From Limnobacter thiooxidans (GTDB taxonomy: Bacteria > Pseudomonadota > Gammaproteobacteria > Burkholderiales > Burkholderiaceae_B): a stretch of 64,000 bases of DNA. The notes beneath the pieces were generated by a model. That model had not been told where the DNA came from. It saw only the letters and a list, made by a program, of their open reading frames with translations, and ran no database searches. A program made the position numbers and the translations under genes. Where the stretch lies: assembly GCF_036323495.1 (NCBI RefSeq), contig NZ_AP028947.1, positions 1,488,001 through 1,552,000 of the forward strand, given 5' to 3'. Of the stretch, positions 10,172-19,287 are shown in pieces; within the stretch, counting starts at the first letter, position 1; every line of letters begins with the position of its first letter.

Positions 10172-10480
10172 CTACAGGTTTTTCTGGCCCAGAAAAACCC
10201 AAGCCACCGCAATGTTGCAAATTGTGCATGCACACAGCGCTGCGGTGGTGTAGAAGAACACACAGGCAAGTGCATACATTTGTTCTAGCATGATGCCCAA
10301 AAAAAGCATGAGCATAGTCAGCGCGATCCATCTTCTAAGGTAGATAAGCAGGTAATGGCGTTGGGCCTTGTTGTGCGCAATGGCAGCAGCTCGCTGATAC
10401 AACTCGTTGACATTGGCGTCGTGAAACAGCCACTGGAAAAAGAAATAACGAAACAGCACGCTGCTCTGGAAGTTGTCCAT
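10172..10480 (-). CDS. Small hypothetical membrane protein (102 aa)
   Basis: I do not recognise the family. Starting at the ATG at 10478-10480, which is preceded by a clean GGAGG 8 bases upstream, the product is 102 residues. It has a basic, hydrophilic N-terminal half followed by two hydrophobic segments (about 50-67 and 72-95) rich in Cys, Ala and Met. The frame is open further upstream, but those codons include a terminator. It converges on phoU with one base between the stops. The 10-bp inverted repeat at 10177-10199 lies in its last codons but has no T run. Confidence 0.6.
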   Translation of the reverse strand: MDNFQSSVLFRYFFFQWLFHDANVNELYQRAAAIAHNKAQRHYLLIYLRRWIALTMLMLFLGIMLEQMYALACVFFYTTAALCACTICNIAVAWVFLGQKNL

Positions 10481-10530
10481 GCCAAAACCTCCGCTAAACA
10501 GGCTTAGTATGCAACGGTGTCCGCAATAAG

Positions 10531-10555
10531 AAAAGCCCCTGAAAAAGGGGCTTTT
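10531..10555 (-). terminator. Intrinsic terminator after yggX
   Basis: 10-bp stem AAAAGCCCCT (10531-10540) / AGGGGCTTTT (10546-10555) with a 5-base loop. It ends the minus-strand thyA-folA-yggX operon. It may act in both directions. Confidence 0.8.
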
Positions 10556-10619
10556 CAATTTCTGTCATTCCGTCACATGCCGTTTGGCTGCTTGGCCAGA
10601 GGCAATGTTCGCAACAAAA

Positions 10620-10892
10620 TCAGTTGCTTGGTGGCACGTAACCTGCGGCTTGCTCAGCACCGTCACCAAAGAAGTGCTTGTCCATTTGTTCCATCAGGTA
10701 TTTGCGAGCGCGCGCGTCTGCCAGGCTCAGTCGGTTTTCATTTACCAACATGGTTTGGTGTTTCAACCAGTCTTGCCAGGCTTGCTTGGACACGTTCTCG
10801 AAAATCTTTTTTCCCAGTTCACCCGGTGCTGGCGGGAAGTCCAGGCCTTCCGCTTCCTTGCCCAGTTTGACGCAATTGACTGTACGTGCCAT
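10620..10892 (-). CDS. yggX: Probable Fe(2+)-trafficking protein YggX
   Basis: Small cytosolic protein of 90 residues linked in enterics to iron trafficking and protection of Fe-S clusters from oxidation. The N-terminus [21 protein letters not shown] contains the single conserved Cys and the family signature. [20 protein letters not shown] and the C-terminal [10 protein letters not shown] follow. AAGGAG precedes the ATG. It is the last gene of thyA-folA-yggX, 11 bases after folA. Confidence 0.95.
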   Translation of the reverse strand: MARTVNCVKLGKEAEGLDFPPAPGELGKKIFENVSKQAWQDWLKHQTMLVNENRLSLADARARKYLMEQMDKHFFGDGAEQAAGYVPPSN

Positions 10893-10903
10893 TTTAAAAC
10901 TCC

Positions 10904-11488
10904 TTAAATTGCAGTGTTGGTTGCCACATTGACTCGGGCGTATTTTACAAAATCAAAACCCCATGTGCGCTCGGCGCTCGCTGGATTGACAGTTCGTCCC
11001 ACTTCAATGAAACGCGTGCGGTCCCAGTCAGGAAAACTTGCGTCGCCGTCAAAGCTTTCGTGAATTTCGGTCAGGATCAGTTCATCCACAAGGTTCTGGT
11101 CCAGCGCCTGCTGATAGAGGTTGCTGCCGCCAATCAAAAAAACCTGATCGAAGCCGTTGAGCCAGCTCAAGGCATTTGGCAGATTGGTGGCACTTGCAAT
11201 TTGAGTAGTACTGCCAGCAGGCAATTCAGCCGGATAGGCGATCAGGCTTCTGGGTGTGCCGTCTTTTGCCGGAGCGGGTTGCCAGCTTGGGTCACTGCTG
11301 AGCACCACGTTCAAGCGGCCTGGTAAGGGGCGATTGATTGATTCATAGGTTTTTCGACCCATGAGTACTGGGCAACCAAGCGTGGTTTGCTTGAAAAAGG
11401 CCAGGTCCTCGGGTAAGTGCCAAGGCAGGCGGTTGTCGATTCCAATAATTCCGTTCTGGGCCACGGCAGCCACAATGGTTACTTTCAT
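10904..11488 (-). CDS. folA: Dihydrofolate reductase
   Basis: NADPH-dependent reduction of dihydrofolate to tetrahydrofolate. The 194-residue protein opens with [20 protein letters not shown] and [12 protein letters not shown] (substrate pocket Asp/Glu region), then [12 protein letters not shown] and [10 protein letters not shown], all classical DHFR blocks. It is somewhat longer than the E. coli enzyme (159) through small insertions in the central loops. It starts 4 bases after the thyA stop, so the enzyme that consumes dihydrofolate is co-expressed with the one that makes it. Confidence 0.97.
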   Translation of the reverse strand: MKVTIVAAVAQNGIIGIDNRLPWHLPEDLAFFKQTTLGCPVLMGRKTYESINRPLPGRLNVVLSSDPSWQPAPAKDGTPRSLIAYPAELPAGSTTQIASATNLPNALSWLNGFDQVFLIGGSNLYQQALDQNLVDELILTEIHESFDGDASFPDWDRTRFIEVGRTVNPASAERTWGFDFVKYARVNVATNTAI

Positions 11489-11492
11489 GCGC

Positions 11493-12287
11493 TTAGACGG
11501 CCACGGGTGCTTTGATGTGCGGGTGGCAGGTGTAATTCAGAATTTCAAAATCGTCGAAGGTGTATTCAAAAAGGCTTGCCGGTTTGCGCTTGATGCTCAA
11601 GGTGGGCAAGGGGTATGGTTTGCGGCTGAGCTGCTCCGCCACCTGTTCCATGTGATTGCTGTACAAATGGCAGTCGCCACCCGTCCAGACAAAGTCCCCG
11701 ACCTCCAAATTGCATTGCTGCGCCACCATGTGTGTCAACAGGGCATAACTTGCGATATTGAAGGGCACACCAAGAAAAATATCGGCACTGCGTTGGTAAA
11801 GCTGGCAACTCAGCTTGCCCTCGGCCACGTAGAACTGAAACAGGGCATGGCAGGGCGGCAACTTCATGTTGTTGATTTCAGCCACGTTCCAGGCGCTCAC
11901 AATGTGGCGGCGGGAATCGGGGTTGGTTTTGATTTGCTCGACCAACTGACTGATCTGGTCGATGTGACGGCCATCTGCCGTGGGCCAACTGCGCCATTGC
12001 ACACCATACACCGGGCCCAGGTTGCCGTTTTCATCGGCCCATTCATCCCAGATGCTGACACCGTTTTCCTTGAGGTAGCGAATGTTGCTGTCACCCATCA
12101 GGAACCACAGCAACTCGTGAATAATCGAGCGGGTGTGCAGTTTCTTGGTGGTCACCATGGGAAAGCCGTCTTGCAGATTGAAGCGCATCTGGTAACCAAA
12201 CACGGAACGCGTGCCCGTGCCGGTGCGGTCCATTTTTTCGGTGCCGTGGTCCAGCACATGCTGCATCAAGTCAAGGTACTGTTGCAT
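11493..12287 (-). CDS. thyA: Thymidylate synthase
   Basis: Methylates dUMP to dTMP using methylene-tetrahydrofolate. At 264 residues it matches E. coli ThyA exactly in length. The catalytic Cys is in [11 protein letters not shown], and the phosphate-binding [15 protein letters not shown] block follows. The N-terminus [15 protein letters not shown] is standard, with the [11 protein letters not shown] loop soon after. It is the first gene of thyA-folA-yggX. The start has no strong ribosome site, but the conserved N-terminus fixes it. Confidence 0.98.
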   Translation of the reverse strand: MQQYLDLMQHVLDHGTEKMDRTGTGTRSVFGYQMRFNLQDGFPMVTTKKLHTRSIIHELLWFLMGDSNIRYLKENGVSIWDEWADENGNLGPVYGVQWRSWPTADGRHIDQISQLVEQIKTNPDSRRHIVSAWNVAEINNMKLPPCHALFQFYVAEGKLSCQLYQRSADIFLGVPFNIASYALLTHMVAQQCNLEVGDFVWTGGDCHLYSNHMEQVAEQLSRKPYPLPTLSIKRKPASLFEYTFDDFEILNYTCHPHIKAPVAV

Positions 12288-12483
12288 GGTGTCAATTCGC
12301 GTAAATTCGTCATTCGATTAGCCCTTCAGTTTACCTTGACTGAACTGGCAGCGTTACCCACCTCTGCCCAAACCTAATTCCAATTGCTGATTTGACAGTC
12401 AGGTGGACACTTTTGCCACCTCGGCGCGAATTCCAATCGCTCGCCAGAAAACCTGTCATTCCCTTTTGAAGTTCACACTAACT

Positions 12484-12521
12484 CACCGAGACTCGGCAAA
12501 AAACATGGCCGAGTCTCGGTG
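12484..12521. repeat. Perfect 14-bp inverted repeat (hairpin)
   Basis: CACCGAGACTCGGC at 12484-12497 pairs perfectly with 12508-12521 across a 10-base A-rich loop. There is no T run on the plus side. A second short hairpin, TCGGCT/AGCCGA, follows immediately. It could be a factor-independent RNA end, a protein site or part of a structured RNA. Confidence 0.75.
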
Positions 12522-12536
12522 TCGGCTTGCAGCCGA

Positions 12537-12574
12537 ACGTTGCATGTGAATTCAAACGTTGCATGTGAATTCAA
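12537..12574 (+). repeat. Tandem duplication of a 19-nt unit
   Basis: ACGTTGCATGTGAATTCAA occurs twice head to tail with no mismatch (12537-12555 and 12556-12574). The start of a third copy (ACG) follows. Confidence 0.9.
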
Positions 12575-12730
12575 ACGGGCAGGTTTTCTTGAATGGCGAA
12601 GCGACTGAAAACCTCGCTGCCGAGGTGGCCGGAACGCCGCAGTGACTGCTCGGGCAGTGCAACAGTGAGGTGTGGAGAACATCGCGTTGAACGCTTGGGC
12701 AACCTTGTTCGCAGGTAGCAGGCAGTGCTC

Positions 12731-12798
12731 CAGAACTGGACTTCGTGCAGAACCGAACTTTGCGTAGAACCGGACTTGCGCAGAACCAAACTTCCAAG
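12731..12798 (-). repeat. Degenerate 15-18-nt array, minus orientation
   Basis: Four imperfect units start at 12731, 12748, 12766 and 12781. Read on the minus strand they share the core AAGTTYGGTTCTGC. In one frame the core reads K-F-G-S-A twice. The same core occurs in the opposite orientation in the array at 12964-13038. Confidence 0.65.
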
Positions 12799-12867
12799 TG
12801 CTCGCTTGCTGACCAATCAGAAAACTTGCCGGCTTGGCGTGCAGGGCCAAACGTTCGCGTCAGCGAA

Positions 12868-12902
12868 AGCCAGACCCGACCACGATTTTTTGTCGGGTCG
12901 GG
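12868..12902. repeat. Hairpin between the two arrays
   Basis: GACCCGAC (12872-12879) pairs with GTCGGGTC (12891-12898). Allowing one mismatch, AGCC at 12868 also pairs with GGCT on the far side. The loop contains six T residues. A smaller hairpin, TTCGC/GCGAA, is at 12853-12866. Confidence 0.65.
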
Positions 12903-12963
12903 CTTAGTGATGGCTCAAGCGACCAAGTCGAGATGCCAAGTTTTCGGTCAGCGGCGACACTGA

Positions 12964-13038
12964 AAGTTTGGTTCAAGTGCGAATTTTGGCTCAAGCACAG
13001 AGTTTGATTCAAACGCGGTGAAATGTTGGTTCAGTTCG
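12964..13038 (+). repeat. Degenerate 18-21-nt array, plus orientation
   Basis: Units start at 12964, 12982, 13000 and 13018. The first three are exactly 18 nt and share AAKTTTGGYTCAAG-like sequence. In one plus-strand frame they read KFGSSA, NFGSST, EFDSNA. The last unit overlaps the stop codon of the minus-strand ABC exporter gene. Confidence 0.65.
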
Positions 13039-14818
13039 CCACATTCGCCATTAACTTCTGCGCATTCTCATCAATGAATTGAAGCGAGGCCAGCTTCGCA
13101 TACAAACCCTGTTTCGCCATCAGGTCTTTGTGGGTGCCCATTTCAACGATCTTGCCTTCGTTCATCACGACGATCCGGTCAGCTGCCATCACGGTGGCCA
13201 GGCGGTGCGCAATAATCAGGGTGGTTCGCCCATGGCGGCTTTTCTCGATGGCCTGTTGTACCAGTTGTTCGCTTTCAGCGTCCAAGCTGGCTGTGGCTTC
13301 ATCCAGCAGCAGCAGGCCTGCATCGCGCAGCACAGCACGGGCAATGGATACGCGCTGGCGTTCGCCACCGCTCAAGCGCACGCCTTTTTCACCCACCGAG
13401 GTGTCCAGGCCATCAGGCATGCGGCGCACAAATTGTGTGGCCGCTGCATCAGCCATTGCCTTGTCGATTTCTTCGGCTGTGGCGTCGGGTTTGCTGTAGC
13501 GCACGTTGTCTTTGAGGCTGCCGGAAAAAATCACCGCTTCCTGAGCCACGTAGGCACAATTGGCGCGCCATTGTTCAAGGTCAAGGCTTTCCAGCGCCTG
13601 TCCTTCAATCAAAACTTGACCCTGATTCACGTCATACCAGCGCAGCAACAGGCTGAACAAGGTGGACTTGCCCGCACCGGAGGGGCCTACAACTGCCAGC
13701 GTTTCTCCACGCTGAATACTGAGGTTGAAATTTTCCAGCACGAATTTCTCAGGCGCGGAAGGATAGGCAAAATCCACGTGCTTGAATTCAATCAGGAAGC
13801 CACCTTGTTTCGCGGGGGCTGGCAGGCCTTGCTTGTGGATGGTGGTGTCCAGGTTCAACAGTTCGATCAGGCGCTCCGCTGCACCTGCAGCGCGCTGAAA
13901 TTCCCCGAGTACCTCGGAAAGGGCTGCAAACCCTGCGCCCACAAAGGCGGCATACATTACGAACTGTGCCAGTTCACCGGCACTCATTTCACCGCTGGCC
14001 ACTGCCTTGGCGCCCATCCACAGCACGGCCACCAGGCCAGCAAACGCCAAACCAATCGCGACAAACAACAAGGCGGACCGGTTGATGGTTCGCCGGCGTG
14101 CTGTTCGATAGGTTTGTTCACTGGATGTGGTGAATTTTGCTGCTTCGGTGTGTTCCTGGTTGAAGGCTTGAACAGTAGTGATTTGGTTCAACACTTCCTG
14201 TGCAATGGCGCTGCTGTCGGCCAGCTTGTCCTGGCTGGCCCGCGACAGTTTACGAACCCGGCGCGCCAGAATGACCACCGGCACCATAACCACCAAAACC
14301 AGCAACAGCACAGCACCTGAAAGCAGGGGGCTGGTCAGTAGCAACATCACCAGACCACCCAGGGTGGTCAGGCTGTTGCGCAGGAAAAAGGAAAGGCTGC
14401 TGCCAATCAAGGTTTGAATCAGCGTGGTATCGGCAGTGAGGCGCGACAACACTTCACCCACTTTCAGGGTTTCAAAAAATTCCGGCCGTTGCACCAGCAA
14501 ATGGCTGTAAACCCGGTTGCGCAAGTCGGCGGAAATACGTTCCCCAAGCGTGGTCACCAGGTAAAAACGCACGGCACTGGCCATGGCCAGCACAAACACA
14601 AGCACCAAGAGGTAGCCAAATGCGCTGTTCAATCCCTCGGGGTTCTCGCCAGCCAGAAACCCGCTGTCAATCAGCCAGCGAAACATTACCGGCATGGTCA
14701 GCGACATGGCCGACCCCAGCAGCAGGGCACCCAAGGCGGCAAGGGCCCAGGTCCTGTGGGGTTTGACCAGGGAGCCCAAGGTGGAACCGAGGGTTTGAAT
14801 CTTGTTGGTTTGGCTCAT
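13031..14818 (-). CDS. ABC exporter, fused membrane and ATPase domains (MsbA/ABCB type)
   Basis: Half-size ABC exporter of 595 residues that should work as a homodimer in the inner membrane. Six hydrophobic segments fill about residues 25-320. The nucleotide-binding domain has Walker A GPSGAGKST (about 390), the signature LSGGERQR, Walker B LLLLDEATASLD and the H-loop IIAHRL. The overall style is that of MsbA-like lipid or multidrug exporters. The substrate cannot be inferred, since no lipid A genes are adjacent. The gene is separated from the downstream AttH-like gene by only 18 bases, so it may be read from the same transcript. Confidence 0.92.
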   Translation of the reverse strand: MSQTNKIQTLGSTLGSLVKPHRTWALAALGALLLGSAMSLTMPVMFRWLIDSGFLAGENPEGLNSAFGYLLVLVFVLAMASAVRFYLVTTLGERISADLRNRVYSHLLVQRPEFFETLKVGEVLSRLTADTTLIQTLIGSSLSFFLRNSLTTLGGLVMLLLTSPLLSGAVLLLVLVVMVPVVILARRVRKLSRASQDKLADSSAIAQEVLNQITTVQAFNQEHTEAAKFTTSSEQTYRTARRRTINRSALLFVAIGLAFAGLVAVLWMGAKAVASGEMSAGELAQFVMYAAFVGAGFAALSEVLGEFQRAAGAAERLIELLNLDTTIHKQGLPAPAKQGGFLIEFKHVDFAYPSAPEKFVLENFNLSIQRGETLAVVGPSGAGKSTLFSLLLRWYDVNQGQVLIEGQALESLDLEQWRANCAYVAQEAVIFSGSLKDNVRYSKPDATAEEIDKAMADAAATQFVRRMPDGLDTSVGEKGVRLSGGERQRVSIARAVLRDAGLLLLDEATASLDAESEQLVQQAIEKSRHGRTTLIIAHRLATVMAADRIVVMNEGKIVEMGTHKDLMAKQGLYAKLASLQFIDENAQKLMANVAN

Positions 14819-14836
14819 GAGTTCAGTGGGTACTGC

Positions 14837-15967
14837 TTAAAGTTGCATGGGGCGATCATACCCCGTCATTTCAAGATAGCCCTTGCCCCAGGGCGATCCG
14901 CCCGCGCTTTTGACACGCACTGCACCTTCCCAGTACAAGGTGCCAGTGCTGGCGCGGGCATCCAGTTCCTGGTCGTCAAAAAGGGGGGCCAGGCTGAATG
15001 CCTGTCCATCCAGAACAAGTTGCTGCTCAACCGGGTATTCAATGCCTGTTCTGGTGGATTTCCACCGGCGCATTACCTCAAATTTCACCTGCTTGAATTC
15101 GCGCACGGTGCCATCGGCATTGCGGAGGGCAGCGTGGGTCCACACTGCACCCTTGGAGGGGTCGCGGTCGCGAATTTGAAAGGCCATCAGCGCTTCACCT
15201 TGATCGCCATGCAGGCCCACCCAGTCCCAGCCCTGGGCATTGGGCGCCAGCACTGTGCTGGACCATTCATGGTCCATCCAGAACCTGCCAGTGACGGGTA
15301 TGTTCTTGCCATCCAGCCGTATCGTGCCGCTGCTTTTCATGTGCGGCAATGTGATGTAGTAGCTTGATTGTGCCGGCAATGGTCCCTTTTGTGAAAACCC
15401 GTTGCGTCCTTGTAACCATGGCGTTTGAGTCTGCTCCATCCGCAGGTTCAAGGCCAGTTGGGGCGTTTGAACTGTACATTCCCATGCATCGCCTTGGGCG
15501 CTGTTCAAATTCCAGCCGGGCATTTGAATATTCAACACTTCCTGAGCATTGCCTTTGATTGTGCTGCCCCCTGTGCCAGCACGCCGAATGATTTGCGTGT
15601 GCTCCAGTTTGCCCTTTTCGGGTAAAGCCACTGCAGCATGTGCGAACAGCAACTGTGTCGGTGCAAAAGCGCTGGGGTTGTCAGTGCTAACATTCGGGGC
15701 CGAACGGAAAAATGTAATTTGTACGCCCAGCGGTTTGTTCAATGCAGGGCTGTCAAACCAACCTGTGAAGTACCACCATTCTGTTCGAAAATCCGGGTGC
15801 GGGCCGTGGTCTCGGGGCAAGGCAGGAAGTACTTCTGGCGTGGGTTGCGCGTATTGACGGGTTACAGTGTTTGCTGGTTGTGCTGCCCTTGCAATGCCAG
15901 ACCATCCCGACAGAGGCAACGCAACAGGCAGGCCCAGGCCCGCTTTCAGAATGTTGCGCCGCTTCAT
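14837..15967 (-). CDS. AttH-like secreted lipocalin/hydratase-type protein (Tat signal)
   Basis: Resembles AttH of the AttEFGH system and carotenoid 1,2-hydratase-type lipocalin-like proteins (RTEWWYFTGW, WMDHEWSSTVL, WDWVGLH, LVLDGQAF). From the ATG at 15967 the product is 376 residues. It starts with MKRRNILKAG, a twin-arginine motif followed by a hydrophobic stretch and an Ala-x-Ala site near residue 28, so export by Tat is likely. A longer open frame runs into the permease gene, but the Tat signal fixes the start. It overlaps the permease stop by 3 bases (ATGA). The biochemical role of AttH is not established. Confidence 0.85.
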   Translation of the reverse strand: MKRRNILKAGLGLPVALPLSGWSGIARAAQPANTVTRQYAQPTPEVLPALPRDHGPHPDFRTEWWYFTGWFDSPALNKPLGVQITFFRSAPNVSTDNPSAFAPTQLLFAHAAVALPEKGKLEHTQIIRRAGTGGSTIKGNAQEVLNIQMPGWNLNSAQGDAWECTVQTPQLALNLRMEQTQTPWLQGRNGFSQKGPLPAQSSYYITLPHMKSSGTIRLDGKNIPVTGRFWMDHEWSSTVLAPNAQGWDWVGLHGDQGEALMAFQIRDRDPSKGAVWTHAALRNADGTVREFKQVKFEVMRRWKSTRTGIEYPVEQQLVLDGQAFSLAPLFDDQELDARASTGTLYWEGAVRVKSAGGSPWGKGYLEMTGYDRPMQL

Positions 15968-18546
15968 GCCCAGTCCTCTTTCAATTGGTTCACCAGTTGT
16001 GTGTTCAATGTATTGCGCAGGGAAAGGGTCACGGTCGCGCTGCTCATTGCGATCAGCACTGCCACCATGATGAACAGGTCTCGCCATGGGGTGAACCATT
16101 CCATGGTCCAGTGAAAGGATTGCGGGTTGACTACGAAAATCAGAATGGCTGCAAAGGCCAGCCCAATTATCAGCCCCACCAGCGCAGCCACGGCGGATGC
16201 GATCAAGGCCTCACGGGCAATCAGCCTGAGCATCCAGCTTGGGCTTGCACCCATGGCGCCGAGCAAGGCAAATTCACGCTTGCGCTGCAAGGCCATGGCC
16301 GAGAAGGTGGTACCCACGCCAAACAGGCCAATGACCACGGCGGCAATTTCAAGCAGGTAAGTGACTGCAAAACTTCGGTCAAAAATATCCAGGCTCAACT
16401 GGCGAATTTCACCCGGTTCAGCAAAGTCAATTTTCCCATCCAATGGGGTGTTGCTGCTGGCCTGCTGAATACGCAACACCATATCTTGAACTGATACCCC
16501 GCTCGCGGGCCAAACTGCACCTTGCGTGTCTTTGAACTGGATTCCGAATTGTTCAAGCAGTTCTGCTTTGGGCAGCACAATGGCACCATGCTGGCGGGTG
16601 TAGTCTCGCCACACACCCATCACAGTCGCAGGTACACGCTTGCCTTGATCCAGCTGAAGTTCAAACACGCTGCCCGCTTTCAGGCCATACAGGTCCGTCA
16701 TTGGTTCGCTGACCCACACCGGCAGCGTGCCCGTGTTTGGCACATCCAGCGTGTTGCCTGTCATGGGCAGGCGTTGCGCCGCGGCTTCCAGCGAAACAGG
16801 GCGGGCGATCAATTCAACAGCAGGGCGTTTTGGGTCCAGCACGATCGATTGCTGTCCCCAGAATTCAAGCAGGTCGACGCCCGGCAAGGCCGCAACGGCA
16901 CTTTGAAAGTCATCGGGAAAAGCTGGAATGGTGGCGTTGTTCAACTTCACATACAGAGGTGCAGGCAGTACCTGGGTCAGCCAGTTGTCCAGTGAAAAGC
17001 GAAAGCTGTAGATCATCACGTGCATGGCCACAACCAGTGCGAAGCTGGCCACTACGCCGGAAAGGCCGACTGCCAGCAAATTGGGGGTGCTGGCCAGCCT
17101 TGATTTGGCCAGGTCTGCCAATGCCGCCAACTGTGCAGGCGGACGAATCAAGGCCCGCACCACGAGGCCAATCATCGCGATGCCACCAAACAGCCCGAAT
17201 GCCACAGCCAGGTAACCGCCTACGGGAATGTTGCCGTAAGGTGGAATCCACAAGCAGGCCACAGCCAACAAGCACAGCACCATGCCAAGCCAATGGGCTT
17301 TGTTTGCAAACTGCAGGCCCGCTTCTTCCGTGCCTGCTCGCAGCCGTTGGTGCAAGGCCATTTGCCCGGTTTGAAAAGCCGGTGACAAGCCACCCAGCAA
17401 GGTTGCAAGAACGCCGAATCCACCAAACAGCAATGCATCCACCACGGTCAAGGGAACGCCATCCTGCGCAGCCTGAAAGTATCCTGCACCCAGATCCACA
17501 CCCAGGGTGTGCACCACAGCCGTGGCCAGCCCCCAACCCATGGCCACGCCCAGCGTGCCACCTACAACCCCACAGCACATGGATTCGAACAGAACCTGCG
17601 TGCGCAACGACGATGCACGAGCGCCCAATGCTGCCAGAAGGGCCCACTGGCGTGAACGCTGCGCAACCGCCAGCATTTGCGTTGAAAAGGTAAGGAAACC
17701 GCCTGTCAGCAAGGCCACCATGGCCAGAATGGAAAGGTTTGCGCGGTAAGCCTGTGACACACTGGCCCCGCGTGTGCCTTGTTCACTGGGCGTTTCCAGC
17801 CGGCCCAATGCCTTGAATTGGGTGGCGTATCTGGCCTGGAATGCAGCCGGGCTTGTACCTTCCTGAAGTTTCAAGTCCACGCGGGAGATCTGGCCCAAGG
17901 TACCAAGACGCCATTGAACGGCAGCAATGTCTGCAACGGCCAGCAGTTGGCCAGTACCCGCTGCAGGTACGCTACCTGCGATTTTCCATTGCTGAGCCTG
18001 GCTGTTGTGGAGGGTACTTAAGTTGACGCTTCCTCCCGGGAGTTGTTCACGCAAGGCCGGGCTTGTAAACACATTGCTGCTGTTCAGTAGAGGAATATCG
18101 CCCTGTGTGGCTTCCTCTTGTGCCTTTGTGTCAGCTTGACCAATGAAGTTGGGTGTCACCGCAGCGGCGGTGAATACGTCAAGACCCAGCCATCGAACCG
18201 GTTTGTCAAAACCATCCACGGTAACTTGCAAGTCAATCACCGGCGAGGCCACGGCTACTTCGGGCAGCGTCACCAAGGTATCCAATACCGTTTCAGGCAG
18301 AAGGTTGCTGTGCGGCAGCAATTGCAAATCGGCTTGCCCTGAGAACTGGCGTACCCCGTTGTTGAACTGGTCCAGTGCCTGTTTGTGGATCAAATGCACT
18401 GCGAAGCCCAAACCGACACCCACAGCGATAGACAGGGTGGCGATCAGCCATTTCACGGGTTGATCCCGCAGGGCGCCTGAAAACAGCTGCAGCTTCAGCA
18501 GCAAGGCGGGGTACAGGCCTGGTAAGCATTTGGATAACAGGTGCAT
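15964..18546 (-). CDS. FtsX-family ABC transporter permease
   Basis: Large inner-membrane permease of 860 residues with the two-module FtsX/LolC-like layout. An N-terminal transmembrane helix (about 33-55) is followed by a large periplasmic domain (to about 265). A bundle of helices follows (about 270-470), then a second periplasmic domain and three C-terminal helices (about 725-850). It starts 3 bases after the ATPase gene ends and overlaps the AttH-like gene. In AttEFGH-type operons this subunit is made of two proteins (F and G); here one chain carries both modules. Cargo unknown. Confidence 0.9.
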   Translation of the reverse strand: MHLLSKCLPGLYPALLLKLQLFSGALRDQPVKWLIATLSIAVGVGLGFAVHLIHKQALDQFNNGVRQFSGQADLQLLPHSNLLPETVLDTLVTLPEVAVASPVIDLQVTVDGFDKPVRWLGLDVFTAAAVTPNFIGQADTKAQEEATQGDIPLLNSSNVFTSPALREQLPGGSVNLSTLHNSQAQQWKIAGSVPAAGTGQLLAVADIAAVQWRLGTLGQISRVDLKLQEGTSPAAFQARYATQFKALGRLETPSEQGTRGASVSQAYRANLSILAMVALLTGGFLTFSTQMLAVAQRSRQWALLAALGARASSLRTQVLFESMCCGVVGGTLGVAMGWGLATAVVHTLGVDLGAGYFQAAQDGVPLTVVDALLFGGFGVLATLLGGLSPAFQTGQMALHQRLRAGTEEAGLQFANKAHWLGMVLCLLAVACLWIPPYGNIPVGGYLAVAFGLFGGIAMIGLVVRALIRPPAQLAALADLAKSRLASTPNLLAVGLSGVVASFALVVAMHVMIYSFRFSLDNWLTQVLPAPLYVKLNNATIPAFPDDFQSAVAALPGVDLLEFWGQQSIVLDPKRPAVELIARPVSLEAAAQRLPMTGNTLDVPNTGTLPVWVSEPMTDLYGLKAGSVFELQLDQGKRVPATVMGVWRDYTRQHGAIVLPKAELLEQFGIQFKDTQGAVWPASGVSVQDMVLRIQQASSNTPLDGKIDFAEPGEIRQLSLDIFDRSFAVTYLLEIAAVVIGLFGVGTTFSAMALQRKREFALLGAMGASPSWMLRLIAREALIASAVAALVGLIIGLAFAAILIFVVNPQSFHWTMEWFTPWRDLFIMVAVLIAMSSATVTLSLRNTLNTQLVNQLKEDWA

Positions 18547-18549
18547 GCT

Positions 18550-19245
18550 TTAAGCCTTGTTCGCCGGTTGCAGTTCCGCCAGTTGGTGATCGGTCAAATT
18601 CAGCACGTGGTTCAAGTGGCTGGCCGCTTTGGCTGAGTGGGTCACCATGACCAGCGAGCAACCTTGAGCACTGCATGCCGTCAGCAACACCTGCAGCACG
18701 CGTTCGGCATTGTCTTCATCCAGGTTTCCCGTGGGTTCGTCGGCCAGTATCAAGGGTGGGTTCAACGCCAATGCCCTTGCAATGGCCACCCGTTGTTGTT
18801 CGCCACCCGACATTTCCCGTGGAAAGCTTGCTGCCTTGTGCGCCATGCCAACCTGTTCCAGCAAATGTTTGCAACGTTGGGTGTCTGGTTTCTTGTTGGC
18901 CAGTAAAAATGGCAACTCAATGTTTTGTTGTGCCGTGAGGTGTGGCATCAGGTAATAGGCTTGGAACACAAGGCCGATGTGTTGCAGGCGCATGGCCGCA
19001 ATGGCATTGCTGTTCAGGTGTTGAATCGCCTTTCCTGCCCAGAACACCTCGCCGCTGTCTGGCTGGTCCAGGCCAGCCATCAGGTGAAGCAGGGTGGACT
19101 TTCCAGACCCTGATTCACCCACAACAGCCAGAGACTGCCCCTTGTGCAACTGGAGATTCACCCCGGTGAACAGTTTTACGCCACCGAGTGTTTTGGAAAC
19201 CCCCACCAGTGTGAGGGTTGTTTGATTTGCTTGCTGTGGGTTCAC
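18550..19245 (-). CDS. ABC transporter ATP-binding protein (LolD/MacB type)
   Basis: Cytoplasmic ATPase of 231 residues with Walker [11 protein letters not shown]-loop, signature [15 protein letters not shown] and Walker [15 protein letters not shown], the form typical of LolD, MacB and FtsE. It starts with GTG at 19245, preceded by AAGGCGG. With the FtsX-type permease and the exported AttH-like protein it forms a tight three-gene operon. This class usually couples ATP hydrolysis to mechanical work on envelope substrates rather than to import. Confidence 0.93.
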   Translation of the reverse strand: MNPQQANQTTLTLVGVSKTLGGVKLFTGVNLQLHKGQSLAVVGESGSGKSTLLHLMAGLDQPDSGEVFWAGKAIQHLNSNAIAAMRLQHIGLVFQAYYLMPHLTAQQNIELPFLLANKKPDTQRCKHLLEQVGMAHKAASFPREMSGGEQQRVAIARALALNPPLILADEPTGNLDEDNAERVLQVLLTACSAQGCSLVMVTHSAKAASHLNHVLNLTDHQLAELQPANKA

Positions 19246-19287
19246 CCGAATACCGCCTTGTGGTGAAACGTTTATGGAACAGAGTCC

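Larger units (their letters stand above)
12288..13030. other. Gene-free, hairpin- and repeat-rich island
   Basis: About 740 bases with no credible gene. They contain a 14-bp hairpin at 12484-12521, a tandem 19-bp duplication at 12537-12574, a degenerate 15-18-nt array at 12731-12798, a G/C-rich hairpin at 12868-12902, and a second 18-21-nt array at 12964-13038 related to the first but in the opposite orientation. The thyA promoter must also be at the left side. Confidence 0.7.

Noticed and set aside
10177..10199. 10-bp inverted repeat as phoU terminator
   Set aside because: No T run on either side, and it lies in the last codons of the convergent gene. It may still be a weak structure.
11361..12377. 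338-codon frame opposite thyA
   Set aside because: Thymidylate synthase is certain on the other strand; this frame has no recognisable domain.
12473..12850. 125-codon minus-strand frame in the repeat island
   Set aside because: No ribosome site, built largely from the repeats and hairpins, no family resemblance. I list the repeats instead.
12288..13030. Integron attC array or CRISPR
   Set aside because: Units are degenerate, contiguous and unspaced, with no integrase, cas gene or R-box pattern.
13079..14320. 413-codon frame opposite the ABC exporter
   Set aside because: Antisense of a gene with intact ATPase motifs; no start signal.
16737..17693. 318-codon plus-strand frame inside the FtsX permease gene
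   Set aside because: It overlaps a well-supported membrane protein, and its Pro/Arg/Ser-rich composition is typical of a shadow frame.
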